A stretch of DNA of 64,000 nt from Deinococcus sp. QL22 (GTDB lineage Bacteria > Deinococcota > Deinococci > Deinococcales > Deinococcaceae), in the NCBI RefSeq assembly GCF_023370075.1, contig NZ_CP097154.1, forward strand, positions 1 to 64,000, given 5' to 3'. Under the pieces are notes generated by a model. That model ran no database searches and was not told where the DNA came from. It saw only the letters and a program-made list of their open reading frames with translations. Of the stretch, positions 6,562-15,777 are shown in pieces (positions within the stretch are counted from its first letter, which is position 1; each line of letters starts with the position of its first letter). The position numbers were made by a program, and so were the translations under genes.

Positions 6562-8700
6562 ATGACCGCACCCGCTCCCCTGCTTGCCGCCACACTGCCT
6601 GCCGACGGCACTTACCACCGCGCCTGCAACCTGTGTGAAGCCATTTGCGGCCTGACCCTGACGGTGCAGGGGGGCCACGTGACCGATGTGCGCGGCGATC
6701 CCCTTGACCCGCTGAGCAAAGGCCATATCTGCCCGAAAGGGGTGGCCCTGCCCGACCTGCACGCCGACCCAGACCGCCTGAAACGTCCCCTCCGCCGTGA
6801 CGGCGACACCTGGACGGAGATGGATTGGGATGAGGCGCTGGACTATGTAGCGGAGCGCTTGAAGGCGGTGCGCAAACAGTACGGGGCCGACGCAGTGGCA
6901 GCTTTTCAGGGCAACCCGAGTGTGCATAACAGCGGCACGCTCCTGTCTGCGGGCGCATTCCTGAAGGCGCTGGACACCCGCAACCGGTTTACGGCCACCA
7001 GCATCGATCAATTGCCTCACCATTTTGCCGCCGCCGAAATGTTCGGGCATCCGCTGCTGATGCCTGTTCCCGATGTAGACCGCACCGATTTTTTCCTGAT
7101 GCTGGGGGCCAATCCAGCGGCCAGCAACGGCAGCATCATGACCGCGCCGGGCATTCGGGAGCGCCTGAAGGGGATTCGGGAACGCGGCGGACAAGTGATT
7201 CTGATTGACCCACGCCGCACTGAAACTGCTGCCCACACCACCGAATATCACCCGATTCGACCCGGCAGCGACGCCTTTTTCCTGTTCGCACTGCTGCATG
7301 TGATTCTGGAAGAACGGTTGGAACGCTTAGGCCACCTGGCCGAATTCAGCGATGGACTGGAAGCACTGAGGACGGCGGCCCAGCCCTTCTCGCCCGAACG
7401 GGTAGCGCGGCGCACAGGCATTGCCGCCGCCACGACGCGCACGCTGGCCCGCGCACTGGCCTCTGCTCAGCGCGGCGCAGTCTACGGGCGTATCGGCCTC
7501 AGCATTCAGGAATTTGGCGGGCTGTGTCAGTGGCTCGTAAACGTGCTGAACGCGGTGACGGGCCATCTGGACTCCGAGGGCGGCATGATGTTCACCAAGC
7601 CTGCTTTCGACCTGTTGATGCGGGCGCGGCGCGGCGAAACCCATCACGGGCGTTACGGCTCGCGGGTGCGCGGCTTGCCAGAATTTGACCATGAACTGCC
7701 GAACGTGGTGATGGCCGAGGAAATGACGACGCCCGGCGAGGGTCAGGTGCGGGCGTTGGTGACGGTGGCGGGCAATCCGGTGCTGTCTACCCCCGACGGC
7801 GCAGCGCTGGACGCGGCCCTGAGTGGGCTGGACTTTATGGTCAGTATTGACCTGTACCTGAATGAAACGACCCGGCACGCTCACGTGATCTTGCCGCCTG
7901 CCTTTGGGGTGGAAGTCGCTCATTACGACGTTATTTTTCATCATCTGGCGGTGCAAAATACAGCCCGCTATTCCGAACCCGTGTTCCCGATTGGCTCCGA
8001 CCAACGCTTTGATTACCAGATTTTTGGCGGCCTGACCGAGCGCCTGACCGGAAAGGCTGGCAGCCCGCCCGAAGCGCGGCTAGATTTGGGCTTGCGGCAC
8101 GGCCCCTACAAGACCAGTTTGGAAGCGCTGAAAGCCGAGCCACACGGCGTAGATTACGGCCCGTTGCAGCCCTGCTTCCCCGAACGCCTGCTGACGGCTA
8201 CTGGCCGCGTGAATCTGGCCCCTGCTCCTATGCTGGCCGATGTGCCGAGGTTGGAAGCCGTGCTGGACGCGCCCGTACCCGAACTGGTGCTGATTGGGCG
8301 GCGGCAACTGCGCTCCAACAACTCCTGGATGCACAACACCCCCCGGCTGATGCGCGGCCCCAACCGCTGCACGTTGTTGCTGAGCCGGGCCGATGCCGCC
8401 AAACGCGGATTGGTGGACGGCCAACAGGTCGAAGTGCGCTCGCGGGTGGGCAGCGTGACCGTACCACTGGAACTCACCGATGACCTGATGCCCGGCGTGG
8501 CGTGCTTGCCACACGGCTTTGGGCACAGTCGCCCCGGCATTCGGCAGGGGGTCGCCGCCGCCCATGCCGGAGCCAGCCTGAACGACCTCACAGACCGCCA
8601 ACGTATAGACGCTTTAACCGGAAACGCAGCCGTGAACGGCACGACCATAGAAGTGTTTGCGGTGGCCGAGGCCAGCCTGGGGGAGAGCGCAGCAGATTGA
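6562..8700 (+). CDS. molybdopterin-dependent oxidoreductase with N-terminal 4Fe-4S site
   Basis: A 712-residue protein of the DMSO-reductase/formate-dehydrogenase-like family. Cys22, Cys25, Cys29 and Cys57 form the N-terminal iron-sulfur motif, followed by GHICPKG, GANPAASNG (cofactor phosphate loop), the DPRRTETA block and a C-terminal dinucleotide-binding domain starting near RRQLRSNNSWMHN. No twin-arginine signal is visible, so it is probably cytoplasmic. The ATG follows GGAGG and lies just after operator copy 2. It appears monocistronic, with no electron-transfer subunit nearby. Its place in the same regulon as acyl-CoA enzymes suggests a hydroxylation or dehydrogenation of the same substrate class, but that is inference. 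Confidence 0.85.
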   Translation: MTAPAPLLAATLPADGTYHRACNLCEAICGLTLTVQGGHVTDVRGDPLDPLSKGHICPKGVALPDLHADPDRLKRPLRRDGDTWTEMDWDEALDYVAERLKAVRKQYGADAVAAFQGNPSVHNSGTLLSAGAFLKALDTRNRFTATSIDQLPHHFAAAEMFGHPLLMPVPDVDRTDFFLMLGANPAASNGSIMTAPGIRERLKGIRERGGQVILIDPRRTETAAHTTEYHPIRPGSDAFFLFALLHVILEERLERLGHLAEFSDGLEALRTAAQPFSPERVARRTGIAAATTRTLARALASAQRGAVYGRIGLSIQEFGGLCQWLVNVLNAVTGHLDSEGGMMFTKPAFDLLMRARRGETHHGRYGSRVRGLPEFDHELPNVVMAEEMTTPGEGQVRALVTVAGNPVLSTPDGAALDAALSGLDFMVSIDLYLNETTRHAHVILPPAFGVEVAHYDVIFHHLAVQNTARYSEPVFPIGSDQRFDYQIFGGLTERLTGKAGSPPEARLDLGLRHGPYKTSLEALKAEPHGVDYGPLQPCFPERLLTATGRVNLAPAPMLADVPRLEAVLDAPVPELVLIGRRQLRSNNSWMHNTPRLMRGPNRCTLLLSRADAAKRGLVDGQQVEVRSRVGSVTVPLELTDDLMPGVACLPHGFGHSRPGIRQGVAAAHAGASLNDLTDRQRIDALTGNAAVNGTTIEVFAVAEASLGESAAD

Positions 8701-8724
8701 GTCGGGGCTTCAAAGCTGTTGGAT

Positions 8725-8766
8725 ACACAAGCAGACCGTCTCCTGAGAGGAGCGGTCTGCTTGTGT
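8725..8766. terminator. bidirectional rho-independent terminator
   Basis: Arms at 8725-8738 and 8753-8766 are perfect 14-base inverted repeats. The 14-base loop itself holds a second hairpin (CTCCT/AGGAG). T-rich sequence follows on the plus side. It sits between the convergent oxidoreductase and acyl-CoA synthetase genes and can serve both. Confidence 0.85.
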
Positions 8767-8784
8767 GTTTGGTTCAGTTCAACC

Positions 8785-10452
8785 TCAACTCTGCGGCGCT
8801 TGCATGGCCGCCCGCGCCGCTTCTTGCAGGGGTCGCCACGACACTTTTCCGGTGGGGCCACGCGGGAGACTGTCTACAAACTGGTAGTCACGGGGCACTT
8901 TATAAGTCGCCATCTGAGTCCGGCCCCACGCCTCAATCTCTGGCCCTGTGACCGTCTGGCCGGGTTTCAGCACGATCAGGGCGCGGGCACGTTCACCAGT
9001 CCGCTCGTCAGGCACCGAGATCACGCAGGCCTCCTGCACGGCGGGATGGGCGTGCAGGGCGTTCTCCACCTCGGCGGGCCACACCTTCATGCCTGACACG
9101 TTTACCATGCGCTTCAGCCGGTCGGTGAAGAAGAAGTAGCCTTCATCGTCCATATAGCCGAGGTCGCCGCTGCGGAAAAACCGCACGCCATCCAGTTCCA
9201 GAAAGGCTTCGGCGGTGGCGTCCGGGCGGTTCCAGTAGCCCTGCATCACCTGTGCGCCGCGCATCACGATCTCGCCCACGCTGCCCACCGGAAGCTCGGC
9301 ACCTGTGTCCAGGTCGATGACGCGGGCATCCACGCCAAACAGGGGCACGCCGAGGCACTGCAATTTGGGTCTGGTTTTGGGGTTGCTGTGGCTCTGGGCC
9401 ATCGTTTCAGAGAGGCCATAGCCTTCCAGAAAGTTGATTCCTGTCAGGTCGAGAAGGCGCTGACCAATCGCGGCGGGCAGGCTCGCACCGCCGCCCGTCA
9501 TGTTGCGAATGCTGTTCAGATCGGCAGGATTGAAGTTGGGCGAAGCCATCATGTCGATGACCATCGTGGCAGTGTTCGTCCAGAGAGTAACCCCGTTCTC
9601 ACGGATGAGGGTGCGGGCGGCGTCCCGATCCCAACGCGCCATCGCCACCACTGTTGCGCCGCTACACAGCGGGGCCAGCAGACTGTTGATAAATCCAGTG
9701 ACATGGAAAAATGGAAGCGACGCCAAAAACACGTCTTGCACATTGCCGTCAATCCAGACTCCCGCGCCGAAAATGTTGGCCTGCACACTGCCGTGCGTGT
9801 GCATACAGCCTTTGGGAAGGCCAGTGGTTCCGCTGGTGTAGGGCATCACGCTCAGGTCGTCGGGGCCAACTTCGGCAGCGGGGGCGGGGGCAGCTTGCAA
9901 CGCTGTTTCCAGGGTCACGTCGTCTGCCTGCAATTCAGGATTCACGTCCAAGCCGTCGGGCAGAGGCACCCCCGCCCGGTCTGCCTGCGTGCCCTGCATG
10001 ATGTTGGCGCACACAGCGTGAACCAATCCGCCCTGCTTGGCCTTCTCGTACAGTTCCGCGCCCACCACACCGACCCGGATTCCAGCGTCTTGCAAGAAGA
10101 AGCCGAATTCCCGCGCCTGAAGCATGGGCGCGAGCGGCACGACAACGGCTCCCAACTGCCACACAGCGTGTGCGGCAATGGCCCACGCCGGGCTGTTTTG
10201 CATCCAGATAGCTACCCGGTCACCTTTACCTACGCCCTGTGCAGCAAGGTGTCCAGCAAGGCGCTGGGCCGACTCGTACAGCTCGCGGTAAGTCGTCTCA
10301 CGGCCATAAAACCGCATGGCTGTCTTGCTGGGATAGCGTGCCGCAGTGACGCTCAGGTTATGCATCAACCCGGTCTGGGGCAGAGTCAGACTGCGTGGTT
10401 TGTGGGCCGGCCAGTAGCGGCCATTAGCGGTGGGCAAAGTGTCCTGAGTCAT
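8785..10452 (-). CDS. AMP-forming acyl-CoA synthetase
   Basis: A 555-residue ANL-family ligase. YTSGTTGLPKGCMHTHG near residue 205 is the AMP/phosphate loop, GYGLSETMAQSH the adenine motif, FRSGDLGYMDDEGYFFFTDRLKRMV the hinge region, and TGKVSWRPLQ holds the C-terminal catalytic lysine. It activates a carboxylic acid to its CoA thioester at ATP cost. The ATG follows GGAGG with seven bases spacing. Operator copy 3 lies 164 bases upstream, tying it to the acyl-CoA operon and making it the natural entry enzyme (LvaE-like position) for that pathway. Chain-length preference cannot be read. Confidence 0.88.
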   Translation of the reverse strand: MTQDTLPTANGRYWPAHKPRSLTLPQTGLMHNLSVTAARYPSKTAMRFYGRETTYRELYESAQRLAGHLAAQGVGKGDRVAIWMQNSPAWAIAAHAVWQLGAVVVPLAPMLQAREFGFFLQDAGIRVGVVGAELYEKAKQGGLVHAVCANIMQGTQADRAGVPLPDGLDVNPELQADDVTLETALQAAPAPAAEVGPDDLSVMPYTSGTTGLPKGCMHTHGSVQANIFGAGVWIDGNVQDVFLASLPFFHVTGFINSLLAPLCSGATVVAMARWDRDAARTLIRENGVTLWTNTATMVIDMMASPNFNPADLNSIRNMTGGGASLPAAIGQRLLDLTGINFLEGYGLSETMAQSHSNPKTRPKLQCLGVPLFGVDARVIDLDTGAELPVGSVGEIVMRGAQVMQGYWNRPDATAEAFLELDGVRFFRSGDLGYMDDEGYFFFTDRLKRMVNVSGMKVWPAEVENALHAHPAVQEACVISVPDERTGERARALIVLKPGQTVTGPEIEAWGRTQMATYKVPRDYQFVDSLPRGPTGKVSWRPLQEAARAAMQAPQS

Positions 10453-10610
10453 GGGAAAACCTCCGGGGAAGAGAAAGGCAAAGGCGGGAGCCTGGGCTCT
10501 ATCTCTGGATTATGCGTTCTGTCCATTCTAGCGCGGCTCGCGGCAGTGTGTAGAGAAATTGCCTGGAGACGATCACCGCCGCCGCGTTCAGAAAAAACCG
10601 AACAAAGAAC

Positions 10611-10640
10611 ACAGTTGCTCGTCACGTGACGAGCAACTGT
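10611..10640. promoter_or_regulatory. palindromic operator, copy 3, extended to 30 bp
   Basis: The core TGCTCGTCACGTGACGAGCA is at 10616-10635, and here symmetry extends five more bases on each side (ACAGT and ACTGT), giving a perfect 30-bp palindrome. It lies in the leader of the reverse-strand acyl-CoA synthetase. A -10-like TTTATT lies a short way upstream on the minus strand, so binding would block initiation or early elongation. Confidence 0.75.
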
Positions 10641-10726
10641 GGCGCGGTAAATAAACTGCGTCTGGTACGACAGATTTAAAAATCCATCTCTTGCGAAGAA
10701 AATATTCCCCCCAAAGCCACCCGCTC

Positions 10727-11329
10727 CTAACCTTGTGGCGTTGCCAGCGTTTTGCCGACGCCGAGGCCATGTCGGTACACCAATTGCCCGCCCAGGAACC
10801 CGCCACCAAGTGCCAGCACCAACGCTGTACCAGACAACACTTTACCCAGGCCTCTGCGCCCTTTGCGGCGGGCCAACAACGACGCACCGTTCAGGAAAAA
10901 GGCACTTTCGTTCAGTGCACCGTGAATCAGTCCGGTGCGCCGGGCCTCGCCGCGAGTATTGGCCCAATCCGTCCAGCCTGCGGCAATGGCCCCCACCGCA
11001 CCCACCGTTCCCAGCAACAGGGCAAGGTCGGCAGCGTGTTCTGTTTCGGCACTTTTTTGGCCCGGATAAAAATCTAGTATTCCGGCGACCAGCCAGCCCC
11101 CCAGCGGCAGATGCACCAGAATTGGGTGAAGGGGATGGCCCAACGGTTGACCGTGCAACGTGGCAATCAGAGCGGGCGACAGGTGTCGTTCGGCGGCCTG
11201 GAGCTGGCGCTGAAGCACGTCAGCCACAGCCTCCAGCGAGTCGTGTTGGCTCAGGGCATCTTCAATCTGGTCGTTGATTTCAGAGTCCTGGTCAAGGAAA
11301 TCGTGTTGTGCAAAGGTTTGAGCGGTCAT
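10727..11329 (-). CDS. DUF2231 membrane protein
   Basis: A 200-residue protein. An acidic soluble N-terminus of about 65 residues precedes GHPLHPILVHLPLGGWLVAG, the signature opening the first DUF2231 membrane segment. Three more hydrophobic segments follow. DUF2231 proteins are four-helix inner-membrane proteins of unknown function whose conserved histidines may bind haem or metal. The ATG is preceded by AAGGAG. It is not coupled to its neighbours. Confidence 0.8.
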   Translation of the reverse strand: MTAQTFAQHDFLDQDSEINDQIEDALSQHDSLEAVADVLQRQLQAAERHLSPALIATLHGQPLGHPLHPILVHLPLGGWLVAGILDFYPGQKSAETEHAADLALLLGTVGAVGAIAAGWTDWANTRGEARRTGLIHGALNESAFFLNGASLLARRKGRRGLGKVLSGTALVLALGGGFLGGQLVYRHGLGVGKTLATPQG

Positions 11330-11546
11330 CGCATCTCCTTAGATTCAGTTCTTTTCCGGTACAGGGCTTCGTTGGTACAGGGCTTGCCTACTCCAGTGCT
11401 TTATCCGTGCTGTGCATGCTCGAAAATATTGTCCTTACCCTACGCGCCGCCGATTCACCGAACCATAAGGCAGGCTTATCAGGCGCTTTATCCCTGAATA
11501 CCAGAATCGCCAAAGGTCAAAATGGAACCGGTTGCACACCAAGCGT

Positions 11547-12860
11547 TCAAGTTTGGTTTCCCTCCTCTAGCTGCTGCTTTTCCTCCTCATGCATTTGCAT
11601 GCCCTCTAGCGCGTAGCCGATGTGTTGGGCCAATCTTTCCAGCAAATAACGGCGCTGCGGCGTGACCGCGTGCCAAGCCTCGAAACTGGTGAGACACAAA
11701 ATCCCGGTCAGACGGCTGGCATCGTAAACAGGCGTGGCCAGCACACTTCTTAACCCCGCCACCTTGCATTCCGGCAAACCCCGCGTATCGTTCTGATAAT
11801 CGGCGCTCCATGTCGTGCGCCGCGTGATGACCGCCTCGCCTACCGGGCCTTGTCCAGTGTCCAAGTGGGCCGACCACTGCCCGTGGAGGTCGCGCAGGCG
11901 TTCATCCCCAGAAAAATTGAGAAGCCGGAAGCTGCCGTTTACCCGTCCGTAATAGGCGGCGGCCTCAAAACCCACCAACCGCAGCGACAAAGACAGGCCC
12001 AGCGGCAGCAACTCTTCCGGTGTGGTCAGCAGGTCAAGCTGGCGGGCGTATTCTTCCAAAGAGTCTGGCCCTTTGCCGCCCCCGTGCAATACCTGAATCT
12101 CGCGCTGGCGCTGCTTGAAGGTGTACATGCGCTCGTCGGCCACCGCGATAGGCCTTTCTAAGGGTTCGGGCGTGTGGGTTCCGGCCACCCCAAAGGCAAA
12201 CGCCGGAAGACCGGGCCGCGCTCCCGGCGTTGCCCGCAGCGCCAATTTCAACGTGTCCATCACGATTTCAGGCGACGTAGAGGGAGTAAGCGTTACGAAC
12301 TCGTCGCCGCCCCAGCGTCCGATCAGACTCCCCGCAGGCGAAGCGGCAGTGAGGGCCTGCGCGATGCCGTGCAAAAACAGGTCGCCTGTGTTGTGGCCCT
12401 GTACGTCGTTCATGAGCTTTAGGCCGTTCACGTCGATCAGCGCCACCGACACGGGCGTTCCTGCGGGCAGTTGCCGATAAGCCTGAAGAAGTCCAGACCG
12501 ACTCAGCACCCCTGTCAGCAAATCCCTCACCGATTCCTCTGCGGTCAGCACAGGTGGGAGGCGCAGTAACAGCCGAATGAGCGCAAATACCAATCCGATG
12601 GCGACCACCCCAGTCACGCTGGCAGCCAGGTGAAAAATAGGCAGCGAGGGCGGCCAAGCCAGCGCCAAGCAAGCCGCCCAGAGCGCCGCGACCAACGCCG
12701 TCAGGCGTACCATCCGGGTCACTTGATCTGGCGCACCGGGCCTGAGGCGTGGAGCAAAGGCCGCCAACAGCAGGCCCAAAAGAGCGTCACAGGCCAAACA
12801 AGCACGGATGATGACTTCAATCCACTCATCTGCCGTCATGAAGGCCATCCGTATCCCCAC
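11547..12860 (-). CDS. membrane diguanylate cyclase with C-terminal GAF domain
   Basis: A 437-residue protein. Residues about 10-90 hold hydrophobic helices, then a GGDEF domain containing LIGRWGGDEFVTLTP near residue 185, then a GAF domain from about residue 270 (VGFEAAAYYGRVNGSFRLL) to the end. The intact GGDEF motif predicts cyclic-di-GMP synthesis. GAF after GGDEF is the reverse of the common order. A GTG at 12860 has AGGA seven bases upstream; later in-frame ATGs at 12848 and 12839 lack that. The last residues are Gln/Glu-rich. Confidence 0.82.
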   Translation of the reverse strand: MGIRMAFMTADEWIEVIIRACLACDALLGLLLAAFAPRLRPGAPDQVTRMVRLTALVAALWAACLALAWPPSLPIFHLAASVTGVVAIGLVFALIRLLLRLPPVLTAEESVRDLLTGVLSRSGLLQAYRQLPAGTPVSVALIDVNGLKLMNDVQGHNTGDLFLHGIAQALTAASPAGSLIGRWGGDEFVTLTPSTSPEIVMDTLKLALRATPGARPGLPAFAFGVAGTHTPEPLERPIAVADERMYTFKQRQREIQVLHGGGKGPDSLEEYARQLDLLTTPEELLPLGLSLSLRLVGFEAAAYYGRVNGSFRLLNFSGDERLRDLHGQWSAHLDTGQGPVGEAVITRRTTWSADYQNDTRGLPECKVAGLRSVLATPVYDASRLTGILCLTSFEAWHAVTPQRRYLLERLAQHIGYALEGMQMHEEEKQQLEEGNQT

Positions 12861-12940
12861 CGCTGTTTCCTGTCAGCGTCGAGGGTAGGGCGGGCACGTT
12901 CCGGCACATGAGCCACAGTGAATCCATGATAAAGCGCACA

Positions 12941-12967
12941 GACCTCTTGGTCTATGACCTCTAGGTC
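12941..12967. promoter_or_regulatory. paired 12-bp repeats upstream of the GGDEF-GAF gene
   Basis: GACCTCTTGGTC (12941-12952) and GACCTCTAGGTC (12956-12967) differ at one base, repeat at 15-base spacing, and each has inverted GACC/GGTC arms. They lie about 80-105 bases upstream of the diguanylate-cyclase start and could be operator half-sites. No regulator is assigned. Confidence 0.35.
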
Positions 12968-13053
12968 GTCTAAATCACGTTGATTTGGAGCCGTGCAGCA
13001 GGTGGGCTAGTCAGGAACTTTGGGTAACCTCTAGATGATGTAGGCTCTCGGTC

Positions 13054-15609
13054 TTACGAATGCAGCGGCAACCCGACGAAAAAGGTCGCGCCTACACCTA
13101 CGGCACCCTCCGCCCACACCCGCCCGCCGTGCCGCGTCACGATTCGCCCCACATTGGCGAGGCCGATGCCGATGCCCTCAAATTCCTGCTGGCTATGAAG
13201 CCGCTGAAACACCCCAAAAAGCTTAGCTGCATACTTTGGATCGAAGCCCACGCCATCGTCCCGCACCCAAATCACCATCTCTTCTCCCCGCTGTTCGCCG
13301 CCGATCTCGATATGCGCGATAGGCCGGGTCGACGTGTACTTGATGGCGTTAGACAGCAGATTGATCAGCGCAAACTTGAGCAGTTGCGGATCGCCCGACA
13401 CCACTGGCAATGCCCCGATCTGCCACTCGATCTGGCGCGTTCCCACTTCAGGTTCCAGTACGGTCTGTATTTCGCCTATCAGGACGCTCAGGTTCACGGC
13501 GGTTGTCCGCAGCGGTTCACGCGAAAGGCGGGCAAAGGCCAGCAGTTCGTCGATCAGGGTATTCATGTGCTGCGCCGAGGTTTCGACCTGTGCCAGAAGG
13601 CGCTGCTCACGCGCTCCCAGCTTTTCCTCTGCCCCGCGCCGCAGCAGCCCGGCAAACCCCAATACATGCCTGACTGGGGCACGCAGATCGTGCGAAACGC
13701 TGTGGTTGAAGGCGTCGAGTTCAGCGTTGGCGGCCCGCAATTTTTCCGTGCTCTGCGCCACCCGCCGCTCCAGATCTTCGTTCCACGCCCGCAACTGCGT
13801 CTCGGCCTGCCTCAGTTCGGTCACGTCGCTGTGCAGCCCCACCCATTCCCTGATTTCGCCCTGGTCGCCCAGTAGCGGAACAGCCCGCACCAAAAAGTGA
13901 CGGTAGCTGCCGTCCTTGACCTGTACCCGCTGCTCCACTTCATATTTGCTGCGGAGGCGAAGCGCTTCGTGCCACGCCGCAACCGCATGTTCGCGGTCTC
14001 CTTCGTGCAGGCGGGCCGACCAACCGTAGCCCCGGTATTCCTCCGGCGTTTGACCAGTCAGGGCTGCCCAGCCGGGCTGCTCCCCGAGCATTTCGCCTTC
14101 GGCAGAATTCGTCCACACGTACTGGTCGGTGGCTTCGGTCAGGGCGCGGTAACGGGCTTCACTGGCCTGAGAGGACTTGAGCAGCCCCGCATTGTCGAGG
14201 GCCAGCGCCGCCCGCCGCGCAAATTCCTGCGCGAATTTCAGGTCTTCTGGGCCGAAATACCCCGGCGTGCCCGACATCAAGCTCAACATTCCTGCTGTTC
14301 GGCCCCGGACATTCAAAGGCACCAGCATCATCGAGCGGATAGTTGCCACTTGGGCCAGTTCGGCACCAGCGGCGTCAGTGGCCTGTTCAGGAATCAGCGC
14401 GGAAACATCCTGCACGACGGGCATCAGCAGGGCCTCGCCCGTGCGGAACACTTGCGCGACCAACTCTGCATCTTCTATGACCAGCGGCGCTTGCTGACGC
14501 AGATTCCGGAGCCGCGCCACCACCTCTGCGTCACGGTGGGCCACCGCATGCAGCACCAAATGACCCTGGCCGTCGTCTAGCGCCACACTGCACCAATCGG
14601 CCAGCGCAGGAACGACCAGCGAGGGCAACTGCTCCAGCACCATCTGGGGAGTGTAGGTACCCATCAACTGCTCACTGATTTGAGAGAGGAGTTCGCTGCG
14701 CTGGGCCGCCCGCCGCACCGCTTCGACGGCCTGAGCACGTTCTAGCGCAATGGCACACTGGTTGGTCAGGGTAGTCAAGAAGGCCCGCTCATCCTCTGGG
14801 AACGCGTGGTCGTGATCAAAGCTCAGCCCCAGCACGCCCAAAATGCGCTGCCCCGCCGCCAACGGCAACACCGCCGTACTGCGCGTTATGCTTTGGCGCG
14901 GCAAATCCGGGTACAGGCTCTGATAAGTCTGCTGATCTAAGAACAAAGGCTGACCCGTGCGGGCACTATCTGTGAGGGGCAACCTGCGCTGAAGATCAAA
15001 GCACATCCAGTCCGGCAACAGTTCGCCGTAGCCATCGGCACCCAGCAAAAGAATGGTATGCCGGTGTGCATTCAACAGATAAACCACTGCTCCATAAGCC
15101 CCCACCGCCTGCCGCCCCGCCTGCATCACCACGCGCACTACATCGGCAGAATCGATGACGGCCACCAGATCGGAAGCGACTTCGGCCAGGGCTTGCTGCC
15201 TTAGTGCGGCTGTATGTGGGGAGGACGCCGTTTGTGTGGGTGAGGCCGTGTGTGAGTTGGCTGCACGCTTGTCACTCCCCCCCGTATCAGCCTCTATCCA
15301 ACTGGCGGCCCAGGTCAGCGCCAAGGCGTCCTCTAGAGCCACCACGTCCGCTTCGGTGCGCTCCCCCGTAACCGGGTGCAGCCAGGTCAGCGGCCCCGGC
15401 TCTAGTGTCTGCCTGCTGCCGAGGCCAGCCACCACGTCCCACAAAAACCGTCCCGCCAATGCCCCGGCAGAGTGCTGCAAAACGCAGGCAGCAGGCGGGT
15501 TGGCATGAAGAATCAGCCCGGCGCGGCTCAGCAGGATCAGTGACGTGGGCAGCGCGTCACTCAAAGTGATCAGTGAGGGAGGCAAAAACGCTTTGGCTGA
15601 GGCTGGCAT
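13054..15609 (-). CDS. multi-domain sensor histidine kinase (PAS-GAF-GAF-PAS-HisKA-HATPase)
   Basis: An 851-residue soluble kinase. An N-terminal PAS-like segment reaches about residue 110, two GAF domains follow (about 135-290 and 300-465), then a PAS/PAC from ARYRALTEATDQYVW to HSDVTELRQAE (about 470-600). The phosphoacceptor is His640 in FNHSVSHDLRAPVRH, and the ATPase has VRDDGVGFDPKYAAKLFGVF and GIGLANVGRIVTRHGG. No transmembrane helix or receiver is present, so the partner response regulator is separate. Its architecture resembles phytochrome-like kinases, but the GAF domains show no obvious bilin cysteine. No cognate regulator is adjacent. Confidence 0.85.
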   Translation of the reverse strand: MPASAKAFLPPSLITLSDALPTSLILLSRAGLILHANPPAACVLQHSAGALAGRFLWDVVAGLGSRQTLEPGPLTWLHPVTGERTEADVVALEDALALTWAASWIEADTGGSDKRAANSHTASPTQTASSPHTAALRQQALAEVASDLVAVIDSADVVRVVMQAGRQAVGAYGAVVYLLNAHRHTILLLGADGYGELLPDWMCFDLQRRLPLTDSARTGQPLFLDQQTYQSLYPDLPRQSITRSTAVLPLAAGQRILGVLGLSFDHDHAFPEDERAFLTTLTNQCAIALERAQAVEAVRRAAQRSELLSQISEQLMGTYTPQMVLEQLPSLVVPALADWCSVALDDGQGHLVLHAVAHRDAEVVARLRNLRQQAPLVIEDAELVAQVFRTGEALLMPVVQDVSALIPEQATDAAGAELAQVATIRSMMLVPLNVRGRTAGMLSLMSGTPGYFGPEDLKFAQEFARRAALALDNAGLLKSSQASEARYRALTEATDQYVWTNSAEGEMLGEQPGWAALTGQTPEEYRGYGWSARLHEGDREHAVAAWHEALRLRSKYEVEQRVQVKDGSYRHFLVRAVPLLGDQGEIREWVGLHSDVTELRQAETQLRAWNEDLERRVAQSTEKLRAANAELDAFNHSVSHDLRAPVRHVLGFAGLLRRGAEEKLGAREQRLLAQVETSAQHMNTLIDELLAFARLSREPLRTTAVNLSVLIGEIQTVLEPEVGTRQIEWQIGALPVVSGDPQLLKFALINLLSNAIKYTSTRPIAHIEIGGEQRGEEMVIWVRDDGVGFDPKYAAKLFGVFQRLHSQQEFEGIGIGLANVGRIVTRHGGRVWAEGAVGVGATFFVGLPLHS

Positions 15610-15777
15610 CGAAGTGGCGTCAGTGTAGGCGCTCGAATCTTTGAAAGACTGTATTAAAATTTAAATCGAGCTTAGGCGGGTCAGGCAGCCTGAACCGACG
15701 ATGTGAACTCTGTGGCCCTGCTCACCTGATGCGGGCTTACGACATCCCGCTCAATGGCCGCTTTATACTCACAGCGA

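Noticed and set aside
9388..10629. Forward open frame over the acyl-CoA synthetase
   Set aside because: Shadow of the reverse-strand ligase, which carries all ANL motifs and a good ribosome site.
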